Shown here: in pieces, positions 1 to 11,100 of the stretch
How the letters are laid out: each line of letters starts with the position of its first letter
How positions within the stretch are numbered: position 1 is the stretch's first letter
NCBI GenBank assembly: GCA_037179385.1
Contig: CM074188.1
Coordinates: forward strand, 25,623,318-25,687,317
DNA from: Holothuria scabra
Taxonomy: Eukaryota; Echinodermata; Holothuroidea; Aspidochirotida; Holothuriidae
Reading direction: 5' to 3'
DNA: 64,000 nucleotides
The notes under the pieces: generated by a model
The model's database searches: none
What the model was told of the DNA's origin: nothing
Seen by the model: only the letters and a program-made list of their open reading frames with translations
Made by a program: the position numbers and the translations under genes

Positions 1-290
1 GTGTTTTCAGAGATAGCAAAGGCAGATTTGGTGTCTTCGTTGATCATGTGACACCCGGTATTTTGTTTTATTTTCCGGGGGTAAACCAAACAGCAAGTAA
101 CTGAGCCGCACATGTCATGATATGTGTATGTTGTGTACTATTACAAAAGATGTAGAATGTGAAGAATGTTCTGTCTTGGGTGTGCACAATGTGCATCCTC
201 ATGCAGAGCAAATTATTAAATCACATAATTGATCATGTGAAACGTGTTACATTTAAATTAAAATGAAAAATAAATGTAACGTTAATATTG
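1..290 (+). other. possible 3' terminal exon of an unidentified gene
   Basis: One + strand frame is open from the window edge to a TAA/TGA region near position 104. It reads about 34 residues with a protein-like composition, including GRFGVFVDH and FYFPGV. An AATAAA signal follows at 269-274, so the stretch could be a last coding exon plus a short 3' UTR. I do not recognise the peptide. If it is real, it conflicts with VPS33B reading through the same strand just downstream, unless one gene is nested in or fused to the other. A 34-residue open stretch can easily arise by chance. Confidence 0.2.
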
Positions 291-875
291 TCTGCTGTGC
301 TGTCTGTTCAGTGTTCATTGTGACAAACATCTCCACATTGCCTAACATTACTAGGCATTGTAAAAGTTAGCTAAGCATGTCATCTACCATTAGTATTTTA
401 ACAAAAAAAACAGTCAGTGCCTGGGTTCCTAGAGATGAAGAGATGGTTAAAATGTATCGCTCTTGATTGGAATATTGTAAATGGTGACCTTTAGTTGTAC
501 TTTGCTCTGCAATTCCAAATGCTGGTCCTTTTATTGTAAATATTGTAAAAACTGTAAAAATATTGGCAAAAACAGTTTTTGATGGTACTGTTGAAATACA
601 TCACATTTTACCAGACTGCAAAATAGAGCTATAATTTTATCAAATTTGCAGTCTCAAATGTTCCTTCAAATTAAGTTTAATAGTCTAATGGATATTTTGC
701 AAGATTAATGCCTGATTATTTGTCAACTTGTAAATTGCTGGCACAGGTTGAGCATAAAATCAAAAAAATGAAAATAAAAAGGGCATAAAATCAAAACAGC
801 AAAGCAAATGGAATCATTTGTAACATTGTTATTGTAAAGACATCATAATTAAAATGAAGGGATAAATGGGAATTT

Positions 876-1180
876 TCTCATGGTAAACTGATTTCCTCAT
901 AGTAAACTGATTTCCTCATAGTAAACTGATTTTCTCATAGTAAACTGATTTTCTCATAGTAAACTGATTTCCTCATAGTAAACTGATTAGCTCATAGTAA
1001 ACTGATTTTCTCATGGTAAACTGATTTCTTCATAGTAAACTGATTTCCTCATAGTAAACTGATTTCCTCATAGTAAACTGATTTCCTCATAGTAAACTGA
1101 TTTCCTCATAGTAAACTGATTTCCTCATAGTTAACTGATTTCATCATAGTAAACTGATTTCATCATAGTAAACTGATTTC
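876..1180. repeat. 19-bp tandem repeat (about 16 copies)
   Basis: The unit TCATAGTAAACTGATTTCC is repeated head to tail about 16 times, with scattered substitutions such as TCATGG and GATTAGC. It lies in non-coding sequence upstream of the VPS33B penultimate exon. It does not keep an open reading frame and shows no TIRs, so it is a simple minisatellite. Confidence 0.9.
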
Positions 1181-1694
1181 TAGTAAAGGATTTTGTAATT
1201 TCTGAATTGTTTGTAGGAAATCAATAGTTACACCCATAAGTAAGCAGGATTCAGAGTTAAACATATGTGGCTTTTATCAGTAGAATAAATTGATTCAGAA
1301 AATGAAAAACGAAAAAAGATGGAAAATATCTTTAGTTTGCAGAAGTCAGGTGTATGCTTTCTTTGGGGCCTTGATATTGCAAAGATGTAGCAGTTCATGA
1401 AATTTCCTGATTTATGGAAAGTGGAAGCCTTGAGCATACCCCTCGGGAAATTCATTTTGCGCAACAAAATTTTTTGGTCAATGGTTGGGTGTAGTTTCTA
1501 CTACATGAATGTTCTTGAAAAACAGAAAAAGGTATTAAAACATTTTGCACCCAGGCCTATGTCAAAAGTTTTCTCAAGGGACAACCTCCCCCAGACTGCT
1601 GACAATCCGTTATAACAAAGTTTCAGGAAATTAAACTGCTTCTTGGCTTACATCTCTGATATTGGATCTTTTTCCTTTTTTTCTGATTTCTCAG

Positions 1695-1814
1695 GTAGCA
1701 TACAGAGTAGTGCAGCTGTGACACCTCTCTCAGACAAAGTCGTTCTGGTGTGTTTCTTGGGTGGGTGTACCTTTGCTGAAATTGCTGCTTTACGTCTGTT
1801 AGGAAAAAGAAAAG
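1695..1814 (+). CDS. VPS33B: VPS33B penultimate coding exon
   Basis: The exon encodes a segment containing [19 protein letters not shown] followed by LLGKRK. This matches the conserved C-terminal strand-turn-helix of VPS33B, a Sec1/Munc18 family protein. The GGCTF-EI-ALR signature separates it from VPS33A. A polypyrimidine tract and TCTCAG acceptor precede it; a second AG at 1704-1705 is an alternative start at 1706 that keeps the same frame. It ends at AAAAG followed by a GTAAGA donor, splitting a glycine codon (phase 1). In other animals VPS33B pairs with VIPAS39 in the CHEVI complex, acting in late endosome and lysosome-related trafficking. Upstream exons were not found between 1 and 1694 and presumably lie outside the window. 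Confidence 0.85.
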
Positions 1815-3642
1815 GTAAGACATTTAAATGAAATGTCTCTTTGTTCTAATAAGCAGGATTTCCATGCAGAAGGTGAAAATGGGAAAAGTCTGGAAAAGTT
1901 TACTAAGGTTCCCATTCAGTAGAGAAATGGGAAAAGTTTGGACAGGGTTCCCACACAGTGGAGAAAATGGGAAACTCAGGAAAAAGTTTGAACAGGGCGC
2001 CCACACAGTAGAGAAATGGGAAAAGTCTGGGAAAAGTTTGGACAGGGTTCCCACAGAGTAGAGAAATGGGAAAAGTCTGGGAAAAGTTTGGACAGGGTTC
2101 CCACACAGTGGGGAAAATGGGGAAAGTCTGGAATGTTGGCGTGGTCTTGGAAATCCTTGAAGTTTGGTTGGTTGGTCCAGAAAAGTTTTCATGGACTTAA
2201 AAATTTGACACCTTACATTTTTGATAATCATGGTCACGTATATTATGTGTCTGTGCTGAGGTATAGGGTGTGAAAGGAATGAACATTTTGTGCAAAATGC
2301 TTATTTTTTTTAGGATCACATTACATATTTCCACTGTAGTCTTTAAAAAGTCTGGGGAAAAGTCTTTAATTTCAGTATTTGAAAAGTTTGGGAACCCTGA
2401 ATAGATAGAGCTCTCAGGGTCTGCATTAGTATCCAAAGCTATATGAATCTGTTCCTTTTGCTTATTATTTGGAACTGTCCATGCAATGACCACAGTGCAT
2501 TGTTAGATTGGTAAAATAAATGTATGCCCCTTTTATTCAGTACATATTTTATTTTGGAAATACTTGTGTGCTGGAACATGTATGATGCGGCATATGTTTG
2601 TGAAGTGGTTGCAACAATTGGAGAATTTAGTGTTTGAATTTCTTTATTCACTATGTCTTTCAATGTGACATGAGTTTCAGTACTGCAGTTGTGAACTTTG
2701 AGTTGTCACTTTCTTAAATGGTACACTACTGACAAATTATTTTACAACTTGAGAGTAAGCATATGCCCCCCATCAATATTTTGCCCCCCCCCCCAAATAA
2801 AAAACATGTATTCACTTAGAAACTTATTAAAGGAACATTTAAATATTGGGGGCAGAGTGAGGAGTAAATAAATAGGAAAGATTAATTCAAATCATCATTT
2901 TCAGTTACCTGTGTCAGTATTTGTTATTTTTCACATTTATTACAGGAAATTGTGTTTTATGTTTTTGCTATTCTCACCAGCATCAGAAAAAAAAAAAATC
3001 ACAGTTAGTTATCAAAAATATTGTTATTTTTCAACACCTCACTGAATTTTGCACATGTAATGCTGAATGCAATGGTCATACCCACAAATTTAGAACTGAC
3101 AATTTGAAACATTTGCCATACCAACTTTGAGCTCTTGCCTCAGAATATCCATTCTTCCATGATTTTTATGGAAGTGAAGAACAATAACCTTGAACTTCAG
3201 ATTATACAGTATGTTAATAAATAGTTCTTATTAATTCTTCCTGCAGTATAAATAGTCACCAAATAACTGGAATTTGTTTGAGCAAAACTTCCTCCATCAT
3301 ATTAAGGCAATGTGACTTTTTCACTCTGTTGCCAGGTGCAGCAATGATCCAGGGACTCTTTATTAATTGGTAGAAATACCAGCCAATTTTCTTGTCAACT
3401 TGCCAAATGTTATGATTGTCTGTGACCTTTCTTCCAGAGACGCAGAAGCTTAGGAAAAAAATGGTTTTAAAAATGTCAAAAGGCACAAATGTTAATTATG
3501 TTATGCGTTGCAGATGTCTCAGTCATCAGTTTGAATGTATATTATGTGTAGCCCTAGCTCAAAAAATCATGAAAATTGTCTTCCAATGGAGCTTGTTTCA
3601 CATTGACTACGTTCATTAATAGTTTTCTTGGATTTTCAACAG
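1815..3642 (+). other. VPS33B: last intron of VPS33B
   Basis: The intron runs from the GTAAGA donor to a TTTTCAACAG acceptor, 1828 bp, phase 1. It is AT-rich, carries the 50-bp minisatellite near its 5' end and a C11 homopolymer at about 2784-2794. I see no further exon inside it. Confidence 0.75.
1868..2135. repeat. 50-bp minisatellite in the last VPS33B intron
   Basis: A 50-bp unit beginning AGGGTTCCCACACAGT and containing GGGAAAAGTCTGGGAAAAG recurs with starts at about 1944, 1994, 2044 and 2094, plus a shortened unit near 1908. Overlapping open frames on both strands here are by-products of the repeat period, not genes. Confidence 0.85.
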
Positions 3643-3716
3643 GGTATAGATTTATTTTTGCTACTACTGCAATTGTGACTGGAACACGCATGTTGGAATC
3701 TATAAAGGAGAAATGA
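3643..3716 (+). CDS. VPS33B: VPS33B terminal coding exon
   Basis: Joining this exon to the phase-1 donor at 1814 completes a glycine codon. It then reads a C-terminus containing YRFIFATTAIVTGTRMLESI and ends at TGA (3714-3716). This is the usual end of VPS33B, where a hydrophobic beta strand (RFIF-TTA) and a short helix close the Sec1-like fold just before the stop. The splice-joined frame and the agreement of both exons with the same protein end make the assignment strong. Everything downstream on this strand is 3' UTR or intergenic. Confidence 0.87.
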
Positions 3717-4460
3717 AAGATGTTATACCTGACCATCAACTTCCTGTGGCGTTTCGGAAAGTTTTAGCTGAAAAGATCAAAGATGAATGATAGTAACATC
3801 TGAAATTACAAATTAGATCGAGACATCGTTCTTCCTTGCCAATGTCGTAAAGTTTGTAATCTATTTGTGATTTATGTCAAAGCTGGTGAAATTATCTGGT
3901 ATTTTATTTTATATCAGATTTTATTTTATGTCATTGACATTTTGAATAGAAGGAAATGTTTTTATGTCACGTCATTGAAGTTTGTACACAAGCTGGGATG
4001 TGGTTTCAATACAACATAAGTCAGGTTTAGTAATGATTTCCCTTTTAGTTTGAATATAACTAGTTTTGCAACCCACTTGTCTTTGAGGAGAGGGACTAGG
4101 GTTCACACCAAAGAATTGAATCTACACGGAATTTCCCTTTGCTAATATTGGAGAGGGTTTTTGGATGTGAATGGGAAATTTCACTTCTTTCACATTAAGG
4201 AGAAAACTGAAGGTGACTCTTTCTTTACACTTTCATTGCATGAATGTATTCCCTGATGTCACCACCAAATTTTTCTTAAAATGTTCTCGTCCTTGCGCAG
4301 CAGGATCTTTTATTTTGGCCCCTGCTAGGCTGAAAATTAGTAAGTGTAGAATGGAAAGAATTCTACTTGAGGTGATCAGTCTCTCTCTGGATGTTGAAAC
4401 TTTCCTCCCCATTTGAAAAAAGATAGTGAAATAAATTGTATTTGATTTATACATGCTGGT
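3717..4460 (+). other. VPS33B: VPS33B 3' UTR (approximate)
   Basis: This is non-coding sequence after the VPS33B stop. The first AATAAA I find downstream is at 4430-4435, so a 3' UTR of about 730 bp is plausible. Another AATAAA occurs near 4602. The true cleavage site cannot be read from sequence alone. Confidence 0.4.
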
Positions 4461-4805
4461 ATGTCCTTTACCCATTGGTGATAAGGGTACCCCATTTGCA
4501 ACCTTAAGACGCCACTAATCACATGACACAGATTTCTCAATCACCAAGGGTTACAGTATATCATAATGATTAGGAAAGAGAATTCAAGTTGTAACCTTGA
4601 ATAAACCTTGATGTACCTTAGTTCAAGTTCACCCTTTGTGAATGGCATACATTCCATAGTGACCCGTTTGGCATTCCAAAGTCTAGAAAAATTTTCATCT
4701 TTGTGTTGTGTGACTGTGGTAAGTTAACTGTCTCTGTAATAGACTATTAAAATGTTTATGAGATGTTCTTTGTGTGGATACATAATGTTGATTTAGCCTG
4801 GAGTA

Positions 4806-5059
4806 TAGACAAATCCAAGCAGCCAGTGGAGACAGTCATTAATGGGGTCCATCAACCTTAACCGTTCTAAATTTTTTTTTTTGTTTGAATGCATTTTTAA
4901 ACCCTTATATTCAGTGAAATTGAGGGAATCAAGAGGTATTTTAGTGTACAACCATCCATGATGTAGGAATGCAAAGAATTAGAAAGATTAAAGGTAATGG
5001 ACTCCAATTATTTCTAACTACTAAAATCAGACCATCTCTTGATTGTTCGGATTTGTCTA
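4806..5059. mobile_element. TA-flanked MITE, TAGACAAATCC family, copy 1
   Basis: Ends TAGACAAATCC and GGATTTGTCTA are inverted repeats, flanked by TA on both sides (4804-4805 and 5060-5061). Inside, GGGGTCCATCA with CCTTAA on the left faces ATTAAAGGTAATGGACTCC on the right, giving subterminal inverted repeats. At 254 bp with no ORF it is a non-autonomous DNA transposon. Related copies are at 36875 and around 42345. Confidence 0.8.
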
Positions 5060-5061
5060 TA

Positions 5062-6900
5062 AAAGCTTTCAAAAGAAGGCCAGCTTAGGTTCAAAGTAAG
5101 CAGAAGCAGTCTGTATAGTGACCATTGAATTTATAGTATGGAGGAAAATGAAGCAAAGTAATAGTTGCACTGCCAGATTGGAAAATTGATAGATTTTAAC
5201 TCTGGTTTTTCAGCATTTGCATTGAAAGGTTTTTTCAGTTTAAAGAAGATTATTCAGAGATGTCCTCCTTAAAGAGTTATTACCATCATCCATTGAGGAT
5301 TGTTTTGAGTTGTTTGTGAAGGGCTCATCACTTATTAGGTAAACTTTGCTTTAAATTCATAGAAAATACTATTGAATTCTCAGGCATTGACTATATTCTC
5401 TTGTAAATTAAAATGAACTGCCAGAGCAGGCAGTGTGGGGTCATTTTTTTGTGGCTCATATAGCCATATTCCATTTATGGTAAGTTAGGGATCATAATCT
5501 TTTTTTAACTTAATTTTTACTCAGAAGCAGAAAAGCTGTACGTTTATAGAAGGGGATAAAATACACAGGTACATCTTTTGAAGAGTTGTTAAGTATTGTT
5601 ATATTATATTGAATAATCAGTTTAAACTGTTTCAAGGATGCTGTGAGAAGGAATATACACATCTTGTACTTTTGTGAAAAATAAGCTTCTTTGCAATTTC
5701 AAGTGAGCATGCACTCATTGTGAATAACTGCTGGGGACTAATAAATGCATTACCTCACCTTAAAGACAACTCATTCCTATTTGAATTCTCAACTTCTGCC
5801 GTTGGTCCATGATGGACAGGTGGCAATTGGTTATCTTGAAATAAACTCATGGTGATGGAGAAAGGTGCTAATCTCAGACGAGTCCATTTTACAAGGGGGT
5901 TGTACTATTTTAAATGTGGTTATTTTACAAAGTTGCATTTGTTGTACGGTATTTTAAGTCAAACTATTGTTGCATATAAATGAACAAGATTAAACTACTC
6001 AGGATGTGTTAATTAAAACAGGACAGTCCACTCTTTCTGCTACTTCTGGATGCACTTAGAATGCTCCCACATGTACAGTATTGCTTGCATCAACCCACTG
6101 TTCATGCACTATTCTGTCCTAATGCACAGTGCCTTGTTTAACCTTTAATTGCGATTATGGCTAAGCATCATGAACCTCTCTATCTTAGCCTTAAAAATTT
6201 CCTTATCTGTTCCAAATAAGATTTATTTTGCATACTATGTGTGGTTATTTAGGTTAATTTGTCTTTCTTGTATCCCACAGTCCTCTGCAGCGATCTTGAT
6301 GGTGAATGTGCCTTTTTATTATCTCCTAGATCAGTAATGTTGAAATGTCATTACACATGCATGTTGTTTCATTCTTATCAAGATGAGCACCCTCTGTGTA
6401 AGGACTTCAGCATATCACATTCTACATCTAAGGGGCGCCTTGTATGGAAGACATGTTACCATGACTACAGGTTTCAGAGTATTCTTGTATTTTTAGAAAG
6501 TCCTCTCAGAGTCAGTTGTATTATAAACTTCTCATTAGAGGATATTTTTTAATTATTTCAAGAACAAAAAAGAATTGAGCTTGATGGATCGACAGTATTA
6601 CCAATTGTTCGGTGTATTGAATTGTGAATAATCGTTTGTTTTAATTTTAGTGACTATGAATCGTTGACTTTTTCATGATGAACATCTGTGCAATTGAAAA
6701 AGTAGGTCAAATCTGAAATTGTGTTGAGATAGTCAAAACCATGTCCCATTTTAACATCTGAAACTGTAGCAACATGTAAAATGCATAGTTGATGATATTC
6801 AGTTTCATTAAGTATACACTTGTGATGAATTAGCTCTTGCATTCTACAGGCACGCTCTTCCCATGCATATGGTTTATTGGGATACAATGCTCTCACTGAT
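5062..6900. other. intergenic, no feature seen
   Basis: AT-rich sequence with only short, composition-driven open frames (longest about 97 codons, with no recognisable motif). I see no exon signature or transposon end here. Confidence 0.5.
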
Positions 6901-6914
6901 AAACAAGCATCTAA

Positions 6915-7370
6915 GTGATACATCAAAACCCTCAAGGGCACGTAATGAAAGAATTAAAAGTTACTTCAAATATTTCAGCTTTAGGGATGTTAAGATTTCA
7001 TATATTTGTGTTTGGAATCACTTGAAAAATGGGTGTTGGGAATTATACTGCTTGCATCGTCCTCAGTTTCAGAGACTTTGTATCATATTGTTTGGTAAAT
7101 TGTTTCAGCATGGCCATGTTTGGTAGAGTTTACATTTTGATCATCTAAGACTTTGGAAGAAAAGTATGCACAGCATTACCAAAAAATATAAATGTCTACA
7201 AAGGACCTTGTGGGACAATTTACCAGACAATGAGACTGAGGACAATGCAAGCAATATAATTCCAATACCCATTTTTAAAGTGATTCTAAACACAAATGAA
7301 ATCTTTGCATCCCTAAAACTGAAATATTTTAAGTAACTTTTATTCTTTTATGATGCATCCCTGAGGATTT
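6915..7370. repeat. large imperfect foldback
   Basis: About 190 bp (6915-7105) recurs in reverse complement at about 7200-7370. Matching blocks include AAAGTTACTT, ATATTTCAG, TTTAGGGATG, TGTTTGGAATCACTT and GCTTGCATCGTCCTCAG. The spacer is under 100 bp. Arms differ by scattered substitutions, so the structure is old. No clear TIR or target duplication could be placed, so the family is unknown. The short + strand frame over the left arm is not a gene. Confidence 0.75.
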
Positions 7371-7909
7371 TGATTCACCCATTGACTTAAGATTTTTACA
7401 CATGAAATTTTTTTTACGGAAGTTGCCATGCCCCCCCACCCCCCACCTCTTTCAAGTGAAGATCAAAGTCAATTGTGAGAACGATCTATAGTGCATGTGT
7501 TTGTTTTGGTTGTGACCTCTCGTTTTTAAAATCCCTCTCTCATACTTCATTTGGGTCTATCACCTCTTGTCCCAATTGTCTTTAAACCTTTATGACAACC
7601 GATATTTTTATCTTGTCATAAGCACATATTCCCATATCCCTTCCTCAGTCCCTTAGTTGGTCCCATAGTTATTTTTCTTTTAGTGGTATAACAAGAAATT
7701 TTTTCCAAGAGAATGGGGGCATTCCACGCCAAGTTGTATGATCACCTGTTTTGTGATGAGATGTGAGCTGAGAGCTTGTTATTTTGGAAGATTAAGGGTC
7801 CCTATGTACAAACATGCACAACATTTTGAATTTAAGTTTGTTAAAATATTTTACATATTGTCAGGACCCCCCCCCCCCAAAAAAAAAAAAAAAAACCAAA
7901 ACAAAAAAA

Positions 7910-8125
7910 ACCTGTATGGTCAAGTGATCACCATACTTGCAGCTAGAATTAAACTCCCGTCTGGGTCATTAAAGAGTACTTTAAAAATGGAACCTGTTAT
8001 TGTTGCTTGGTGCACATCATGAGCAATGAATTAGGGAAAACAAACCAGGGAGCCGCAGCTGGAAAAAAGGCTGTGGCCAGTCCAACTTTAATCAATTAGT
8101 TAGGAACCTCATCTCAACCAAAACC
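7910..8125 (+). mobile_element. tRNA-derived SINE, copy 1 (degenerate)
   Basis: This copy shares its order of blocks with the 38.8 kb copy read on the minus strand. It has a tRNA-like head (GGTCAAGTGATCACCATACTTGC), a decayed B-box region (AATTAAACTCC), then TTGCTTGGTGC, GAGCCGCAGCTGGAAAAA and GGCTGTGGCCAGT, ending near GTTAGGAACCTC. It is preceded by a C12 then A-rich tract at about 7867-7895. It encodes no protein. Confidence 0.6.
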
Positions 8126-11100
8126 CAAACCCCAAAATTGTTGCTGTGAGCTCGATGCATTTCCCCTCCAGGCTATGCCTCTGTTTGCTTGTATGTACTG
8201 GCCAGACTCCTGAGGTATGTTGAGGTACGTTATAGCACTTCATACTGTTCTTCTTCCCTGATATACTTGTGTCTATCCTACTACCTAGCTGTAACCTTCA
8301 TTTTGTTCTTAAATCCATGTCTTTTGTCCACGGTAGTTTTCATTAGTCTCATTTTTTTCTGAGGTGCACAATTTTCATGAATAAGTTATATAGTTCATAT
8401 CCCGGTGGACAAAGTCGACTAAGTAAACCTCATTCAGAAACGAAATGTTACAGTTGAAATGTGATAGTAACCATACTGACATGTGGTAAAAAATTGCTGT
8501 ATATTTTTTAACATTGTTAGGATGATGATCACACCTTTTTAAATGTAAGAAGGTAAAGGGTTGATCGTTTTGCTACGTGTGATATTCAGGTTTCTGACAT
8601 TTAAAGTGTATGTAATTATTTAAAATGTCCGTGTGACAGATTCTCCATCTTCGGTAATGTGAATGCATCTTGGAGGTGAGGTTTGGATGGATTGGGGGTG
8701 GGGTCAAGGTGGGGCACAGCCAGTTTAGGAATCACACGTATGACTGATGATAAGTCTTGAAGGGCAGTGGGGCAAATGATGAACCATTTTGTGGCGGAAT
8801 TTGGGTCAAGTTATAGACCCTGAGTGAGTTTGTTTGGGTTGGGAAGGGGTACGGGAGGGGAGAGGGTGCGTAATAATGATCAAATGATGCACGAGGAACC
8901 AGTAGTTGGTGAACTAACAAAATGTATTAGATGTTTTAAACATATTGCACAGGGTGTATGTTCAAGCTTGGCGAAAACATCAGTGTTACCGAAATGTTGT
9001 GGATTCAATATGATCGCTTCCTGTTTGAGTAAATAGTGGGTCAGCAGCAGTGGCGGCTACTACATGAGACACTGACCTTGGTCCTTAAAGGGACTACGAA
9101 ACAAAAAATATACATGTTTTGCTCATTCTCACGATGGTGTTGTTTGGTATTTACTTTGACCTTCGCCTAATGACGTGGCCTATAAAAACCATGACCAGGA
9201 AGCAAAACGAAAACACCTTAACGTATGGCATTGTTTTTTCAGAACTAAACTTGCATTCGTTCAAGGCAGCTGAGCTGTCTAACATAAGATAACACGACGT
9301 TGAGACATCCCTGGATGTGTCCTTTCGAATGGCATCCTTCATAGCTCTCCTTTCTCCTTCTCCTCGTGTCTACTCGGTCATCAATCACAATCTAAAAATA
9401 GACCCGCGACTCTTATTTCTACTTTCTCTGTTCGTTCCGATGATCTTCACAAGAGTTGAGAGTTAAGCCGTACCCGTCTGACTGATGTGTGTTTATGTTA
9501 CATCAAAGGGATGCCTCGCCATCAACGACCAAAATTTAATTTCATCTCTCGTGTTTGCAAATATGTTGTTCACCGTGACGGCGGTGAACATACTTGCAAC
9601 ACGTTTCGTGTCAGAATTTTTTTCTTTTTTCATTCGATGCACGATGAATTTGATGAGTGAAGGAACTACGCAGATGTTCCGATTAAAATCATGTACGCAT
9701 CATGTTTGTCTGCTGTGAAGAACCTTCTACTTAACTTTAGAAAAATCATGTTCGCTCAAGAGATGTAAAATGTGGTAGGGTAGCTGATTCGGACACGGTT
9801 AATGGACGCAATCTGAAGTAATGAAACAAATGGATTACCCATGGGACCGTATAGTATTACAGTAAGAGGTACACTGCCAGCTGCCACGTGTCAAACTTGT
9901 CAAGACATTCGACGATATCTATGAAAACGTGGAAGGAAGACCTGGCGGGTATAAAGTTAGGCACTTACCGCTCTGGCGGTTGACGTACAGTCATAACCCA
10001 TGTAGGAACGCTAGTAGCGGTTTGAACATACGATTGGAGCTTTTCTTTGCGGTTCTGGTGATTCCTTTAAAAAATCTCGTTTCATGATCTAACGGCCAGG
10101 GAGCGCTATGTTTCTTGTTTTATTTGGTAACCGTAGAGGCTGGTTATCTAACCAAGTGTTATCACACCTATTGGTTTACCCATTTATTAACAATTGTTGG
10201 GGAAAATTTAACCAATTTCAGTACATTGACATAATGAAACTAGTGTTGGTGAAACTTTTGTAGAGTGTGCCATTATGGACGGCTATCCCTTGAGTACAGG
10301 GGAACATGTTCCCCTCCTCTGTTTTGAGAAATCGTCAAGTAACTTTGATTTTTCAGTCAGAAACGTTTTTGAAAATGGGGGAAATATCACCCCCTCCCAT
10401 GTTCCGAACAAATCGCCGTCCTTATATCAATATTAAAGGATGTATGCATTCATACGGTTATAAAACTTATGAAAATGATAAATGAAAGTGTGATGCTGTG
10501 TTTACCGATTTTGGAAAAACATAGGTATTTAATGTCTAAATGTACCGCTCGAGAAATGTCCCATCAATTAATTAAATTAACCATTGATATCCACCCACTT
10601 TTTCCTTTGTAGGTTTAGCCTTGTATTATCGTAACCTACGTTTGGAGCACGTACAACCGTGAGACCAAAGTTTGAGATTCTAGGCATCGCTCCATTTCTT
10701 TGGTTCTGGGACCTATATAAGGCTTGCCATGCGTCCAAAAACGTTGTGTGGCGCTTAAAGAACTTATCATCATTCATGCATTTTGTACACATGACATGAT
10801 CATTATTTATGCGGAAATAAAAAAAAATACCATAACTGTTTCGTTCTTTGTTGTCGTTTGTTGTATTTTTGTTCAGATGCGTAGCTCATATGGGGCCATA
10901 CTGAATGCTATGATGGTGAAACAGTCTATGTTATACCATGTCAACATCCCTAGCTTAGTCTCCAGTCACAACTCCAAAAGACCAAGAGTTAGTTTGTTAG
11001 ATGAACAAAGAGAACTACCATAGAGTGTAAAGTCGACATTGTGAGATAAAATGAATAGCTGATGTGCTTATGTTTTAGCATCATGTCATATGTACTTTTA

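Noticed and set aside
876..1180. CRISPR array
   Set aside because: The 19-bp units are directly adjacent without unique spacers, in an animal genome. It is a minisatellite.
1824..2273. 137- and 98-codon frames over the VPS33B intron
   Set aside because: Repeat-period artefacts of the 50-bp minisatellite and its AT-rich flank, lying within an intron.
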